Positions 35,396-47,059 of a stretch of 64,000 nt of DNA are shown here, in pieces. Made by a program: the position numbers and the translations under genes. This DNA is from Actinostola sp. cb2023 (Eukaryota; Cnidaria; Anthozoa; Actiniaria; Actinostolidae). The notes under the pieces were generated by a model that had not been told where the DNA came from, did not search any database, and saw nothing but the letters and a program-made list of their open reading frames with translations. Each line of letters opens with the position of its first letter. Position 1 is the stretch's first letter. The DNA is taken from the NCBI GenBank assembly GCA_033675265.1, contig JAUJYZ010001122.1:143158-207157 (forward strand), written 5' to 3'.

Positions 35396-37143
35396 ATGGC
35401 GGCAAGTACAGATATTGGCCCCGCGCCAAAATGGACAAAAACACTGGATAATATACCCAAATTTTCTTCTATAACGATAGCCGAACACCTAGAAAGTTGT
35501 GGAAAAAGCGATGTAGGTGAAAAAAGTTACAAATTTTTCACTGAAAGTTACGTACACGACGTTTTTGTGATAGAAACCGAAACACGTAATTGTAACTTGT
35601 TGGATTGTTGGTGGGTGAAAAGGACGTTGCCATCGTAGCCAAAGGAAAAGCGAGCGTCCGCATACCATGCACATAAAAGCTAAGAGCGACCAAGGAAGAG
35701 CAAAAGTTGTAGAATCAACATGTTCTTGCAAAGCGGGGTAAGTTTTGGCCGCGAATGTTCTTATGTTGTTGTAGACATCGCCAAACACGTGTGTGTGTTT
35801 TTAAATTGTTACTTTATAGCCTTGAACCTTTTTTTCCTCTTTGTCAGGGTTGGAGGCGTATGCAATCGCATTTTTACACTTTTGTACCTCCTCAATCACT
35901 GGTGCATGCTCGGAAGAAAAGAAATTCCTGCAAATCAAACTTGCACCAGTGTACCGCAAGAATGGCATAAACCAAGGGGTCAAAAAATAGAACCTGAACC
36001 AGTAATGAAGTGCGCATTTGTGAAAAGTTCTTCAGACGAAAATAAAAAGCGCAAATTAGATCCTATAACATGTAAACTTTATGATCCTCGTGGAAAGAAA
36101 ATGAGACTAGATGGATGGAAACAGCAAAATGTCCTGGGCATGTGTCAGTTATTATCTGCAGATGACAAAAAACCGCCCTTTACATATCTCCTTGCTGATC
36201 AAGAATATTCTCAGACAATTAATTGTGTTTTTGGAAATGTGCCTCTTGGATCAGTGTTGGGATATCAACTTACAGATTTAAAATTAACCAAAACCACTTT
36301 TATTATTTCAAGACCTGATGGTAACATCCTCCCTGTTCATTGTCAGCCAAATACAATACTTACTTTTCCTAACATTCCTTTGGCATCAACATGTACAGAA
36401 TCATTCAATCCTCCAGATAGTATATCAGCTGAACTATTGCAGAAAATAACAGTGACTAAGGAAAGGGCTTGGGAACTGCAGAAGAAAACAGTATCCCAAA
36501 GTCAAGATAAGCTATGGGTTGAAGAAAGAAAAATACGTCTTACAGCTTCAAATTTTGGTAGAGTTCTTTTCAGAAAGGCTAAACCCTCTGACTCATTTTT
36601 GAAGAGTATTTTTCAACCAAAGGATTTATCAAATGTCTCATCCATTCGTCATGGAAAACAAAATGAAACTGTGGTGAGGTCGCTCTATGCACGTAAAATG
36701 CAAAAACAATTGCATAGAAACTTTACAGTTTATGATAGTGGGCCGGTGGTTAATCCATCCTGCCCCTACCTAGGAGCTACTCCTGATGGTAAGATATTTG
36801 ATCCTACTTATCAATGTCCATTTGGATTACTTGAAATAAAGTGCCCCTATGCATGGAGGCAAAAGTCTATTGAAACTGCTTGCCAAGACAACAATTTCTT
36901 TTGTACAATTAATGATGGAGCTCCAAGGTTGAAATCTGATCACAAAACAGGATATTATGCACAGGTACAAGGCCAGCTTGCACTAAGTGGATTACAGTGG
37001 TGTGACTTTGTTGTCTATCTTTCAGGATCAAGGACTCTGTGGAATGCATTCACTCAGACCCTGACTATTGGAAAGATACACTTAAGCCCAAATTATCTAC
37101 TTTTTATTTTGAACATGCCATTAATTTCTTGCAAAAACAGTAA
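35396..37143 (+). pseudogene. SWIM zinc finger plus YqaJ-type nuclease protein of the transposon
   Basis: The first exon starts at ATG 35396 and ends at donor 35737; the second begins at 35848. The spliced frame passes through a SWIM-like motif (CSC...GVCNR), in which the usual last His is Arg. The second exon then holds a PD-(D/E)xK core: GATPDG, LEIKCP with its catalytic Glu and Lys, and a downstream QVQGQL helix. These are the marks of the YqaJ/lambda exonuclease family. At least three frame changes are visible: near 35610, near 35670 (both in exon 1) and near 37030, after which the proper C-terminus reads to TAA 37141-37143. The protein is therefore not encoded intact. It probably helps transposition; its exact job is unknown. 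Confidence 0.75.
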
Positions 37144-37144
37144 T

Positions 37145-37294
37145 AGACCTCTTTAGCATGACTTGATGTTTTCACATGTCCATTTCCTTGAGTAAAATAT
37201 ATTTTCCTCAGTAATGTGAAAATACTCTCAGCTGAGAATCTTATTCCCAAAAGGTTTGAAATGGGAAACCACTGAGGCAAGGTTAAAGAGGTCT
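37145..37294. mobile_element. Nested MITE of the same TIR type
   Basis: Ends read AGACCTCTTTAGC and the complement of AGACCTCTTTAACC. AT precedes the left end. The element abuts the TAA stop of the YqaJ gene and lies between the two convergent genes of the larger transposon. Confidence 0.6.
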
Positions 37295-37629
37295 GTCTGT
37301 AACTGCATTTATGTCTTGGTCTCATTATTGCTGACAGTGTTGCCAATTCTGATCAGTATCTTAACAACAAAGCAAACAACATTATTTTAAGTATGGTAAC
37401 AACGATACACTTGCATGTAAATCAATGTGAAACCAGGGGTAGGGGGCCAGTCAAAAGGTTAGAGATTTTACGTTTACAAATGCTTTCAAGTGCCCTACAC
37501 ATAGGTAACAATTTCAAATAAAGTTCCCCACCATATTGTGCAGCATTCAGTGGCAAAATAAGAGAAGCTTCATAATAGGTAGGTAATGGGGCAGTGGAAG
37601 CATTTAAACTATCCTAAGATGGTATAAAA

Positions 37630-38586
37630 CTATTCATTATTCTCGTCAGTTAAAACGGGATTCATGAAATTTGATAGAAGGCAACACACTGTCCATAGCT
37701 GATTGATAGTACCTAATGAACTAATTGGAAGTCTGTTGTTAAAGATCAGGAATCGCCTGACTTTCCCAATAGCACGTTCAACGTGTATTCTATGTCTTGC
37801 CACAGTTTGCGTTTGAATGACTTCACTTTCTTCAAATTGAGATTTTTCTCTCAAGAATGGGGGGATGTTGAGTTTTAGACCAAGTTTTTGTAATTCTGGA
37901 TGAATGTCGAACCCTTTATCAGCCATAATGGCATCACCAGCCTCCATTTCCTGAACCTCTCTTTTTCTTGAAAGCACATCCAAAAACACACTTCTTGTAA
38001 CAATCTCTTTATCAGAGATTGATCCAGTATATAACTGTGAAATAAACATAAACCCTCCTCTAGGATCAACCCCTACAAGAGTTTTCAATGTATTTGTCGA
38101 TTTATAACTTGAATAGCTTTGTGATTGAAGAACAAGTGAAGAAGGACACTGGATGCGTACTTCAGTGCAATCTATTATTATGATGGTATGGGGATACTCT
38201 TTCTTGAACTTTTCAGGCATGTTATCCATAATGACTCTCCTATGAGGCCAGATTTTCAGTGTACCAAGTCGAACATACAGGAAGTTTATCCATGCTATAA
38301 ATATATTTGATACAGTTCCCTCTGAAACTCCAAATCTTACCGCAAGATCTTATAAATTTGTAAGGCCAAGGTGAAGCTTCATCATGACCAGAAGAAATTC
38401 ATCTTCTACAGGTAGTACATGATCTCTGCTGGAACTGGCTTCAAATTCTGTGTCATCATCACTTTGTGATTCTGATTCTCCATCAGAATCAAAGAGGAGT
38501 GAAGTATTTATTCTTTGGTCTTTGCTTGACTTGGTATTCCAGTATATAATGTTGTCGGCTCTGAGGCCGCCATCTTGTATTTTCAA
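37630..38586 (-). pseudogene. DDE_Tnp_4 transposase (PIF/ISL2EU type), one stop
   Basis: The frame runs from about 38586 to 37630 and is closed by a single in-frame TAA at 38350-38352. The first part holds an acidic stretch and an HTH_Tnp_4-like domain (DLAVRFGVSEGTVSNIF). The second, 199 codons from 38229, is the catalytic domain: IDCTEV with the first Asp, MADKGFD with the second, and HVERAIGKVRRF with the Glu. All three catalytic residues are present. The ATG at 38573 is out of frame with the long frame, so a second lesion near the start is likely. The gene is convergent with the YqaJ gene. Confidence 0.8.
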
Positions 38587-38794
38587 TGTTTACCCATTTC
38601 AGATCACGTGATCATGTCGTGCTAAAGAGGTCTATTCAGCGTGGAATTCAACACTTTGAAAAGCTGAATTTTGTATGTTCGATTTTCGTTTTTGTTTCTC
38701 ACCAAGAGAACAAATAAACATTGAGATTGCTTACAAAAGGAACAAGCAAAAACATTTACAGACAGAAATAATGAATTTTTATTTTGCAAATGAG

Positions 38795-39757
38795 ATTAAA
38801 ATGAAGACATTTGAAAAGCTGAATTCAATGAAAAAACAGGACGCACTTTTGATGTTGTTGGCTTTTCGCAAAACAACAACATTGAAAACAAAACAATCGT
38901 AAAACGTATACCTTTTATGCTTAAATTAATACTCTTCTGAATGAATCATACCCCAGATCGATGCACTGATAATTATTGAAATTTCTCAGCGAGATAAGAA
39001 TTTATTTATTTACAAAACTTTCACCTAAGTTTGAGAAAGCGAGACCACGAAGTACAAGTTGATGGCAGTCACTGCCGTAAGCTTAATTAAACCGGCTCCA
39101 GCAACAACTACAATCTAATAGAAGCCAAATAAACTACAACAATAGTTCAATTTAATACATAATTTACACCTAGCAAAATCTGTACCTACAAAACTGCAAA
39201 TTATCCAGTTGGCTTTGCTTCTCGTTCGGCTGCCGGCTTTGACTTGTTCAGTTTTTGTAGTTGTACATGTACTGGATGTAGCCTCACAATTACTGAATCA
39301 GAGCGATTCGCCTCTGGCTCTGTTTATCGATTAAACTATGTCTTTGTCTGAAATATTTTGCCTGAGAGTGAAAAGTTGAAGTTCAGATTCTCATGCAAGC
39401 GGCAGCTCTCTGATCGGATTGAAAGACAACAAGAAACATCAGTTTAGAAAATCTAAACGATTTATTAAAGTCAGTGTGGGGATAGAATAAGACCGTAGTT
39501 TTATATCTTTCCGATTAACTTCTTTGTTATACAGAAAATTATCAGAAAAGTATACTTACAACAAGTTTGTCAAGACTGATTCAGTGATTGTGAAAACTTG
39601 AGAACTTCTCTCCGTCTAGTCAGCGTGTCATCGCTTTTAGTCTTTCTGGTTGTAAGTTTTCGTTAACTATGAATGTTATCCATATCTAGATCTATAGCTG
39701 TGTTTCTGTTGTAGATTGTCCGTAAATGTAGACGTTAAAACGACTGAAGAAAACAAC
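38795..39757 (+). repeat. 1-kb direct repeat, right copy
   Basis: Same sequence family and orientation as 31911-32951, about 80 bp shorter through internal deletions. It ends at the start of a LINE remnant. Confidence 0.8.
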
Positions 39758-39764
39758 CGGCTTT

Positions 39765-39911
39765 TGTCAGACTGTATCCAATGATATCTACAAGTATGCT
39801 TTGTACCCAAGGATTATAGTTACATGGAACAAATCACCAATGAATGTACTTCCTGAAACTGTTGATATATTGAAGGTTACCATACATCCAGCCATTAGGT
39901 CATCGGCATAA
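39765..39911 (+). pseudogene. LINE (CR1/L2-like) ORF2 C-terminal remnant
   Basis: The frame encodes YKYALYPRIIVTWNKSP, the short tail that follows reverse transcriptase in many CR1/L2-type LINEs, with a TAA at 39909. Nothing of the RT domain remains upstream. Confidence 0.55.
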
Positions 39912-40303
39912 ATTATCTTATTTACATGTTAATTATTCAAATATTTATTGTCATGTTTATATTCTCTGTATATATCGTCACCGATATCATATCATAATTA
40001 TACTTATTAATGTTATCTTTACTCCTAGTATAGGTATACTGCATGTTATAGGAAATGCTTGATTTAAGATTATAGGCAATTTTTTTCCCCCGCCCTCCCT
40101 CCCTCCCTCACGACCTTCTCTGCAGCCTCTGTCCCTCCGGATCCATTTCCACTGTTCCAGCCGCTGGAACAATGGATCTTAATTATTCCCCATTCTTAAT
40201 CATCGATCCGGGGAACAATGGCAGTTTGGATAGGATACTATTAATTGAATCGACACAAGGCCGAGGAAGAAAATTCATGATTATCAGCCTGAAAAGCATT
40301 CCT

Positions 40304-42220
40304 AAACAAGACGCTCAATGAGCGTATACTCGAGCCTTATGACAATGACAGTTGCGTGACGAAGGAGAATATGTGTCGGTGAGCATAGCTAAAGATTTCC
40401 CAATCCTCAAATGAAGACTAGAGGAAGAGAGACTGTGACCAAAATTGGTTTATAATAGGATGTTACTCAGCACAGAGGTCGACATGATTTACGTATTGGC
40501 CATTACAAAAAAGAGCAGGGGACTGGGAACGAGTTTATTAGAATTAATGTAATTACGAAATTAAGTTTATGACATGAAACAACATGTTGAAATTAGTATC
40601 TGTGCAAAGTTTGATGTGATTTGAGTGAATTCTGTCGGAATTATAAACTTTTGAAATTTTGAAATTTTACAGTGAATGTATGGTTTGGGTAGACAACGTA
40701 AAAAATTACAGAGTTTGTATGAGAAAATGTACATCTTTGATGCCCTCTAGCATCGTCAATATTAAGCCAAAGTTCACCAAACTTTACAGATTAGCTAAGT
40801 TTGATCTGCTCTGTCAGAAAATGATGCCCACTTTTGCTAGTTTCTTAGCATGCTTGCGCGCTCTACCACAGGAAACCCATCAAGAGAACACGCAGATATA
40901 ATGATATTTTAAAAATATTCAGTGCCCTCAGAGGCAAGGGTTGGGATGCCTGTGGTACGAGTCGCATGGATAAAGATCTCGAATCAGTACGTACTTGGTA
41001 CGTCTTTGAGGTTGCATAGGTCAGATGGTTCTGATAACGCTCTTCGTTTGTTCGTTATAATTGGAGGCGCGTTCAAACGTGGAATAAAATAAACTTCCAT
41101 CATTATATTTCTCAGAAATGTGTTTCATTTTATTGTCCGACACCTTTTTTAAAAACGGTTTTTCACGGCGCGTGATGGCTTGCCGTTATGCAGCAAGCAA
41201 ATCGACAATATCTACCAAAACAAATCTACTGGAAAATCAAACCGTCGCTCTCTAGCTTTAGATACATAATAATACCGTATGCATGTCACATGTAAAACAA
41301 TGATTATATGATCGTGTTTAAAAGGAAGTTGCACCTCCCCGTCACTGACACCCCTGAATACCCCCCTGGGCTCTGGAACCAGGGTAACGAACCTTTCGTA
41401 ATGTTTTGAAGGACGATGTTTACTATTCCTTTTCCTTCTCAATTTTTCAAACGTGGAATAAAATAAACTTCAATCATTACATTTCTCAAAAATATGTTTC
41501 ATTTTATTGTCGAATACCTTTTAAACGGGTTTTTGAAACCACGGCGTGACCAGCAGTCAGCAAGCAATGCAGCGATACGGATCAGGCGACCTCATCTACT
41601 AAAACAAAATGTATAGACTATTACAATTAGCAACAAACATGGCATAGCGAGGTCATGATAGTTTTTGAGTTCATTTGATTTGCTTTTGAGTTCATTTTTT
41701 GATGAGTTCGAGTTAGTGGAACGACCCTTTCGAAAACGCTCGAGGAAGATTTAGAGTATGCGTATCTGGTATGTAGTACTTAGGCGTATGCGTTTGGATG
41801 GCTTGCGTCATTTCTCTCACTACACAAGATGACTTCTTCTCTCTTGATCCAGCACGAGCTCAGTAGTCCTTCTACCACTTCTAGTCGTCGAACGATGAAC
41901 CAGAATCCTGACCTTTTAATAGCTTGAAGATTTAAAACTGCTTTCAAAACTAAGATTAAAATCTACTCGAGTCCTGTGTGTCGTTTGTTTAGCGATTAGA
42001 GCGGTTTTTAGCGAGTTTTGGGACAGAGTGTAGCTCGCTCCCTTATCTGCTGAGTAATCTTGAAACTCGATGCGATCAAATACTTCGCATTCTGTGTACT
42101 ACGAAAAATAAAAACAAAAGAGCGCATTTTATAACTCGGGCTTCCTCCGGAAGTGCCCGAGTAAAAATACAAAAGAAAGCGCATTTTAAAACTCGGGCTT
42201 CCTCCGGAAGTGCCCGAGTA
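40304..42220 (+). mobile_element. Family A element, copy 3 (long, composite)
   Basis: It starts with AACAAGACGCTCAATGAGCG and ends in two tandem copies of the CTCGGGCTTCCTCCGGAAG hairpin (42132-42164 and 42191-42220). Inside, a block with GTTTCATTTTATTG occurs twice (about 41120 and 41485) and recurs at 62.9 and 63.4 kb. No ORF with motifs. Confidence 0.6.
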
Positions 42221-42236
42221 ATTAAGAGGTTTTAAG

Positions 42237-42480
42237 ATGGCAATGCTAAATGCTGTCAGTTTGCCTAAGTATCTCGATGAAATTCACTTATTGCTACAAT
42301 ATAACAATCTAGATATTTTGACACTGGACGAGATCCGCCTTGACTCCACAATTTCTGACGGACTCGTCGCTATAGAAGGCTATGATTTAATACGTGCTGA
42401 TCGAACCAGAATTGGTGGTGGTGTGTGTATTTTTGTTAGGAGCCACGTTAACTACCAAATTCGTTCTGAATACTCCAGTT
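42237..42480 (+). pseudogene. LINE endonuclease, N-terminal half
   Basis: The frame encodes the start of an AP-type endonuclease/exonuclease/phosphatase domain (NAVSLPKYLDEI, then LIRADRTRIGGGVCIFVR). The usual NET motif reads DEI here. The homologous frame ends near 42480 and resumes at 43279. Confidence 0.75.
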
Positions 42481-42496
42481 TCGCGTTGTTTAGAGA

Positions 42497-42692
42497 TGGC
42501 CGCTGTCCTTGACAAAAGACGCATTTGTACCGGACTTAGCCTCGATTCAGAAAACAGTCCGTGGAATTCAAAAATGTTTCTATTGTTTCATGTCAACATT
42601 TTTTCGTGTTCTTGTTGATATTTGTGAATAATTTACACTGACTCGAGGCTAACCCTGTACAAATGCGTCTGTTGTCAATAAGTACAGCGGTT
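42497..42692. mobile_element. Foldback MITE inside the LINE
   Basis: Arms of about 50 bp (GACAAAAGACGCATTTGTAC and complement) bound about 195 bp of non-coding DNA. Confidence 0.65.
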
Positions 42693-42728
42693 TTACAACG
42701 GGATCTGTGAACGCGAAAAGGGACTATT

Positions 42729-43275
42729 AATTACTCGTGCCCCGGCCGAAGGCCATATTTTTATTTTTTTATTCGTGGTACCGGTCGCGATATGGCAAAA
42801 GGAGACAAAAAGTCTGGCCACAAGAGAGATTACAAAGCACAAACCAATCAGGAAGCACCGGAGGTCAAGGGGCAAAAATGTAAGTGTATTCTCGTCTAAA
42901 TTTAGATTGAACTCGACGATTCGTAGATCTCTATCTTTGCTCACCAACACACACCATTGGTAGAAATGCCAAAGCCACAGCTATCTCAAAACTGACAGAC
43001 GAAGAGAAGAGACTATAGAGTCATTCTTCCGTGACAATCTCCGATACTTGACCCTGTTTTTTTGATCATACGTTCAATGCACGTTATGACAATGACAATG
43101 ACAGTTGCGTGACGAGGGAGACTATTTGTCGGTGAGCATAGATAAAGATCTCCGAATCAGTACGTACATGTACTTGGTACGTCTTGAGGTTGCATAGGTC
43201 AGATGGTTCTTATTAACTCCATCTCAGAACGCAATCGCACCAGGGCACGAGTGAACGCTCAATGAGCGTCTTGTT
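42729..43275 (-). mobile_element. Family A element, copy 4 (reverse), inside the LINE
   Basis: The right end is CTCAATGAGCGTCTTGTT, the mirror of the family's 5' end. An internal forward-like block (GTGACGAGGGAGACTA) shows rearrangement. A segment at 42795-42915 is the reverse of 17455-17570. Confidence 0.55.
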
Positions 43276-43278
43276 CCT

Positions 43279-43830
43279 AATGACCTAGAGGCCATCTGCC
43301 TCGAAATTAAACAAACAAACAGTCGTCCTTTCATTATTACGACTATATATAGACCACCAAATGCCCATACGGAGGTATTTTCCAAAATCGAAAGATTAAT
43401 TGAATTGGTTGACAATGAAGATAAAGAAATATACCTTTTAGGAGACTTAAATTGCAACTTACTTGAGCCATCTCTACAGGCTGCCAAAAAGTTGCAGATC
43501 TGGAATTATACCAACTGGCTCAACTAATTAGGGGTCCAACTCGCATTACGCGATCACTCCTCGACGTCTGTATTACGTCCAACCCTGAAAAAATAATCTT
43601 CCCAGATATTTTGCACCTTGGAATTAGCGATCACAGTTTAATTTATGTTGTCCGTAAAATAAATTCGGTACCAAAGGGTAAGTCAAACGGGCCAATTGAG
43701 TCCAGAAACTTTAAAAAGTTTGATACACAGAGCTTTCTGAATGACTTGTAGTCTATACCTTGGGAACAGTTAGATAACGAACAAACTGTTGATGGCATGT
43801 GGGGATGTTGGAAAGCATTGTCAGGTCAGA
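43279..43830 (+). pseudogene. LINE endonuclease, C-terminal half, frameshifted
   Basis: The frame resumes the domain interrupted at 42480: IYRPPNA, YLLGDLNCNLL and, after a frame change near 43495, SDHSLIYVV. These are the GDxN and SDH catalytic motifs of the family. A stop at about 43750 and the loss of RT downstream show that the copy is dead. Confidence 0.75.
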
Positions 43831-44002
43831 TTACATGTTTCCATAGAAACATCTATATACAAAGGTTAAGGTTTCGACTTTATTACATTTGTCAAAGTTT
43901 CAGTGAATAATCACAAAAGGAAAAGAAATAGACCACCCCTCTTGCTTTTAAAGCCGCCATTTTGAAATGTTTGAGACCCATGCCTTAACTCTCCTGAGTA
44001 CC

Positions 44003-44799
44003 TACCAACCATGAACACCAGCCATGAACACCAACCATGAACACCAGCCATGAACACCAACCATGAACACCAGCCATGAACACCAACCATGAACACCAGC
44101 CATGGATATCAACCATGGACACCAATCATGGACACCAACCATGAACACCAGCCATGGATATCAACCATGGACACCAACCATGGATATCAACTATGGACAC
44201 CAACCATGGACACAAACCATGGATATCAACCATGGATATCAACCATGGATATCAACTATGGACACCAACCATGGACACCAACCATGGATATCAACCATGG
44301 ACACCAACCATGGATATCAACTATGGACACCAACCATGGACACAAACCATGGATATCAACCATGGATATCAACCATGGATATCAACTATGGACACCAACC
44401 ATGGACACCAACCATGGATATCAACCATGGATATCAACTATGGACACCAATCATGGACATCAACCAAGGATATCAACTATGGACACCAACTATGGACACC
44501 AACCATGGACACCAACCATGGACACCAACCATGGATATCAACCATGGATATCAACTATGGACACCAACCATGGACACCAACCATGGACACCAACCATGGA
44601 TATCAACCATGGATATCAACTATGGACACCAACCATGGACACCAACCATGGACACCAACCATGGATATCAACCATGGATATCAACTATGGACACCAACCA
44701 TGGATATCAACCATGGATATCAACTATGGACACCAACCATGGACACCAATCATGGACATCAACCAAGGATATCAACTATGGATATCAACTATGGACACC
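44003..44799. repeat. 13-bp minisatellite, about 61 copies
   Basis: Units are variants of ATGGACACCAACC, ATGGATATCAACC and, at the left, ATGAACACCAGCC. The unit length is not a multiple of three and lacks stops, so all three + frames stay open for more than 650 bp with a 13-residue period. Several blocks recur in the same order, showing higher-order duplication. Confidence 0.95.
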
Positions 44800-44920
44800 G
44801 ATGTAGAAATTGAAGGAGATATTGTGTTTTCTCTATTATTGCAATTGGAGAACTGCATATCAAATTAATTACTTCACGTAGTTTAGTAAATGACCGTTGA
44901 TTGACGGTTGTTTGAATCGA

Positions 44921-45236
44921 ATAGACCTTTTTACCGATACGGCGGCCATTTTGGATTCTATCGTTTTGGCTAAAACATTATGGGATGCTCAGGGTGCAAA
45001 TGACCCAAAAACTGTACAGTGTGGAGTTGCGTTAATATATTATTTTTCTATTTCACTCTAACCATAGTGTTGTATGACTTACTAGTATCTACATGTGTTG
45101 TGCATTGTTGTATAATTTTGTACAAATTCATTGCTTTAAATTAGGTTTTCGTAGTTTTTCATGGCCAAAAATGTTACTAGCTTGCACCCTGGGCATCCCA
45201 TAATTCAATATGGCCGCCGTATCGGTAAAAAGGTCT
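44921..45236. mobile_element. AT-duplication MITE related to the DDE/YqaJ transposon
   Basis: TIRs of about 33 bp begin AGACCTTTTTACCGATACGG. AT lies directly outside both ends (44921-44922 and 45235-45236). The terminal word AGACCT matches the ISL2EU-like element. Confidence 0.7.
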
Positions 45237-45757
45237 ATTGTTACCTGATTTCGTTACCTGATTACCCTGACACGCCGTTCAAAGACGTTATTTTCGGAAG
45301 AATCTGTTATAGACACGTTGCTGAATGATGGGCGATTTTCGATCAATGATAATTTTGCGTTGTGTCGACAACGCAGAATTCGTTTCCCTTCTATTTCTTT
45401 CTCTTCTCCTCGACTTTCTTTCGACTGAGCGGTGGGAAAAGAGGGACTACTCGCAGTCCAATTATTTTTATTTCTTTGATTTCATTGCTTCATGTTATTA
45501 AGGTTATTGAGGTTCTAAGCCTCTTTTAATTTTCATTTACGCACTTTTGTTGATAATCTTTCGTTTCTTTGATTTCGTTCTCAGTTTCCTCTCTTTTCTC
45601 AAGTTTTACTTTCTGTCATTATTTTCCATTTTCTTCAGTTGTTGTGAGTTCATTATCCATCTCTTGTACCGGTCGTACAATATTTGAGTAAGTAGATACT
45701 TGACAGATTTAGCCAACAATTGAAGAGCAAATTTACAATGTCAGTTCTAAAGCTTTA

Positions 45758-46035
45758 CAGTGTGACTACACCAACCAAGGCCACCCAAACAAATTTTCAT
45801 ACAAATTATCCAATCACAATTGAGTATTTAAACAATAGAATCTGCACAAATTTTCAAATTTTCGCTTTAAAAACATATATTTTACTTTATATGTGTATGT
45901 ATATGATCCGAGAGTGAACCAGAAACAGTTTAAATTGTAGAATTGGACATCATTCTGTTATTCAGCGTCACAAATTTGATTAGAAAATTTGATTCAAAAT
46001 TTGTTTGGGTGGCCTTGGTTGGTGTAGTCGCACTG
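45758..46035. mobile_element. MITE with TA duplication
   Basis: TIRs of about 40 bp start CAGTGTGACTACACCAACC. TA flanks both ends (45756-45757 and 46036-46037). Confidence 0.75.
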
Positions 46036-47059
46036 TAAGCCAATATTGTTTACACAGCATTTTATTAAGGACCGTCTATTCATACAGACTTATAGAAGAC
46101 ATAGATTCACGGTGGGAATAATAACTAGCTGGTGTCTGCAAAATAACACACTGAACCAATAATCCTGCAAAGATTGAGGTTAAGAATTAAACCCCAATTC
46201 TGTTTGATTATTTTATGGTAGGATAATACATTTTGGCATTACAGGATTTGCCCCTCTATCAACACAATCAACCTCGATCACCTGTCAGTTTTAATAAATG
46301 TGAGACTTGTTTCAGTTGGCTCTTTCCGCTGAAAGTTACTTCAAAAAAGCCGTCCTCATTCCAAAATAGATAATCAGAGTAAATGATTGCTACAAATCTT
46401 GTTTAAGACGTCGTTTGATAGATCGTAAATATCATAAAAACAGTTGATGACTGGTTGAATCGTGTTAGTAGATTATCAATAGTAATCTGTATAGACCTCT
46501 AACTAACTTAAACATTTAGAATTTTTAAACTCTGAATGCGCTAAAAATTCAGCATTCGATAGCAGACTCAAAAAGTATACAATTTCCCCGGCTGGTTTAT
46601 TGAAGCTTGCGCATACTTCTCCAATCCGTGTTCTGCATGTTTCCCTCTGACCCAAATTTCGTTTTTGTAAATTAAAATACTCTTCAAGATGGACTGATAA
46701 CCATGGAGCGAAAATAAGCCTGAAAACAAAGAACCTAATTGTTTTAAACACTTTTTTAAGAGTATTAATTTTTTAAGAATTTTTAATTGCTCTTTTAAAA
46801 AAATTATTATTACTAAAGTATTAATGGCGACAAAGAAGATTCAATGTCTGTCATGCCAACAAAAATTGAATTCGTTTTTTTATTAATTTCGTGCAGACAC
46901 AAACCCCCCAAACGAACAACGCACAAAAATAGCTCAAAATTAATAGCTGGTTGGCGCGGCACCCAGCAGAGTGTGTTTACACCTGCACGGTATTAACCAA
47001 ATAGCATTCCACTTCGAAACTTTACGGCGTTGATGATGAGAAGAAACTAAGCGCCAAGA
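46036..47059. other. Upstream region of the GPCR gene
   Basis: No ORF with motifs or repeat pair was found. The GPCR start codon follows at 47060. No TATA box in a convincing position was seen. Confidence 0.4.

Larger units (their letters stand above)
35333..38633. mobile_element. DDE_4/YqaJ DNA transposon (ISL2EU-like), decayed
   Basis: TIRs of about 46 bp start AGACCTCTTTAGC and later share TCTGAAATGGGTAAAC. The right end is followed by AT (38634-38635); the left is preceded by TT, one base off an AT duplication. Two convergent genes lie inside: a SWIM/YqaJ protein on + and a DDE_Tnp_4 transposase on -. From memory, this gene pair with AT duplications is the hallmark of ISL2EU transposons. 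Confidence 0.8.

Noticed and set aside
44089..44868. Open frames of 219-259 codons with MDTNHGYQPW-like repeats
   Set aside because: They are by-products of a 13-bp minisatellite that is open in three frames at once; no promoter or non-repetitive coding part.
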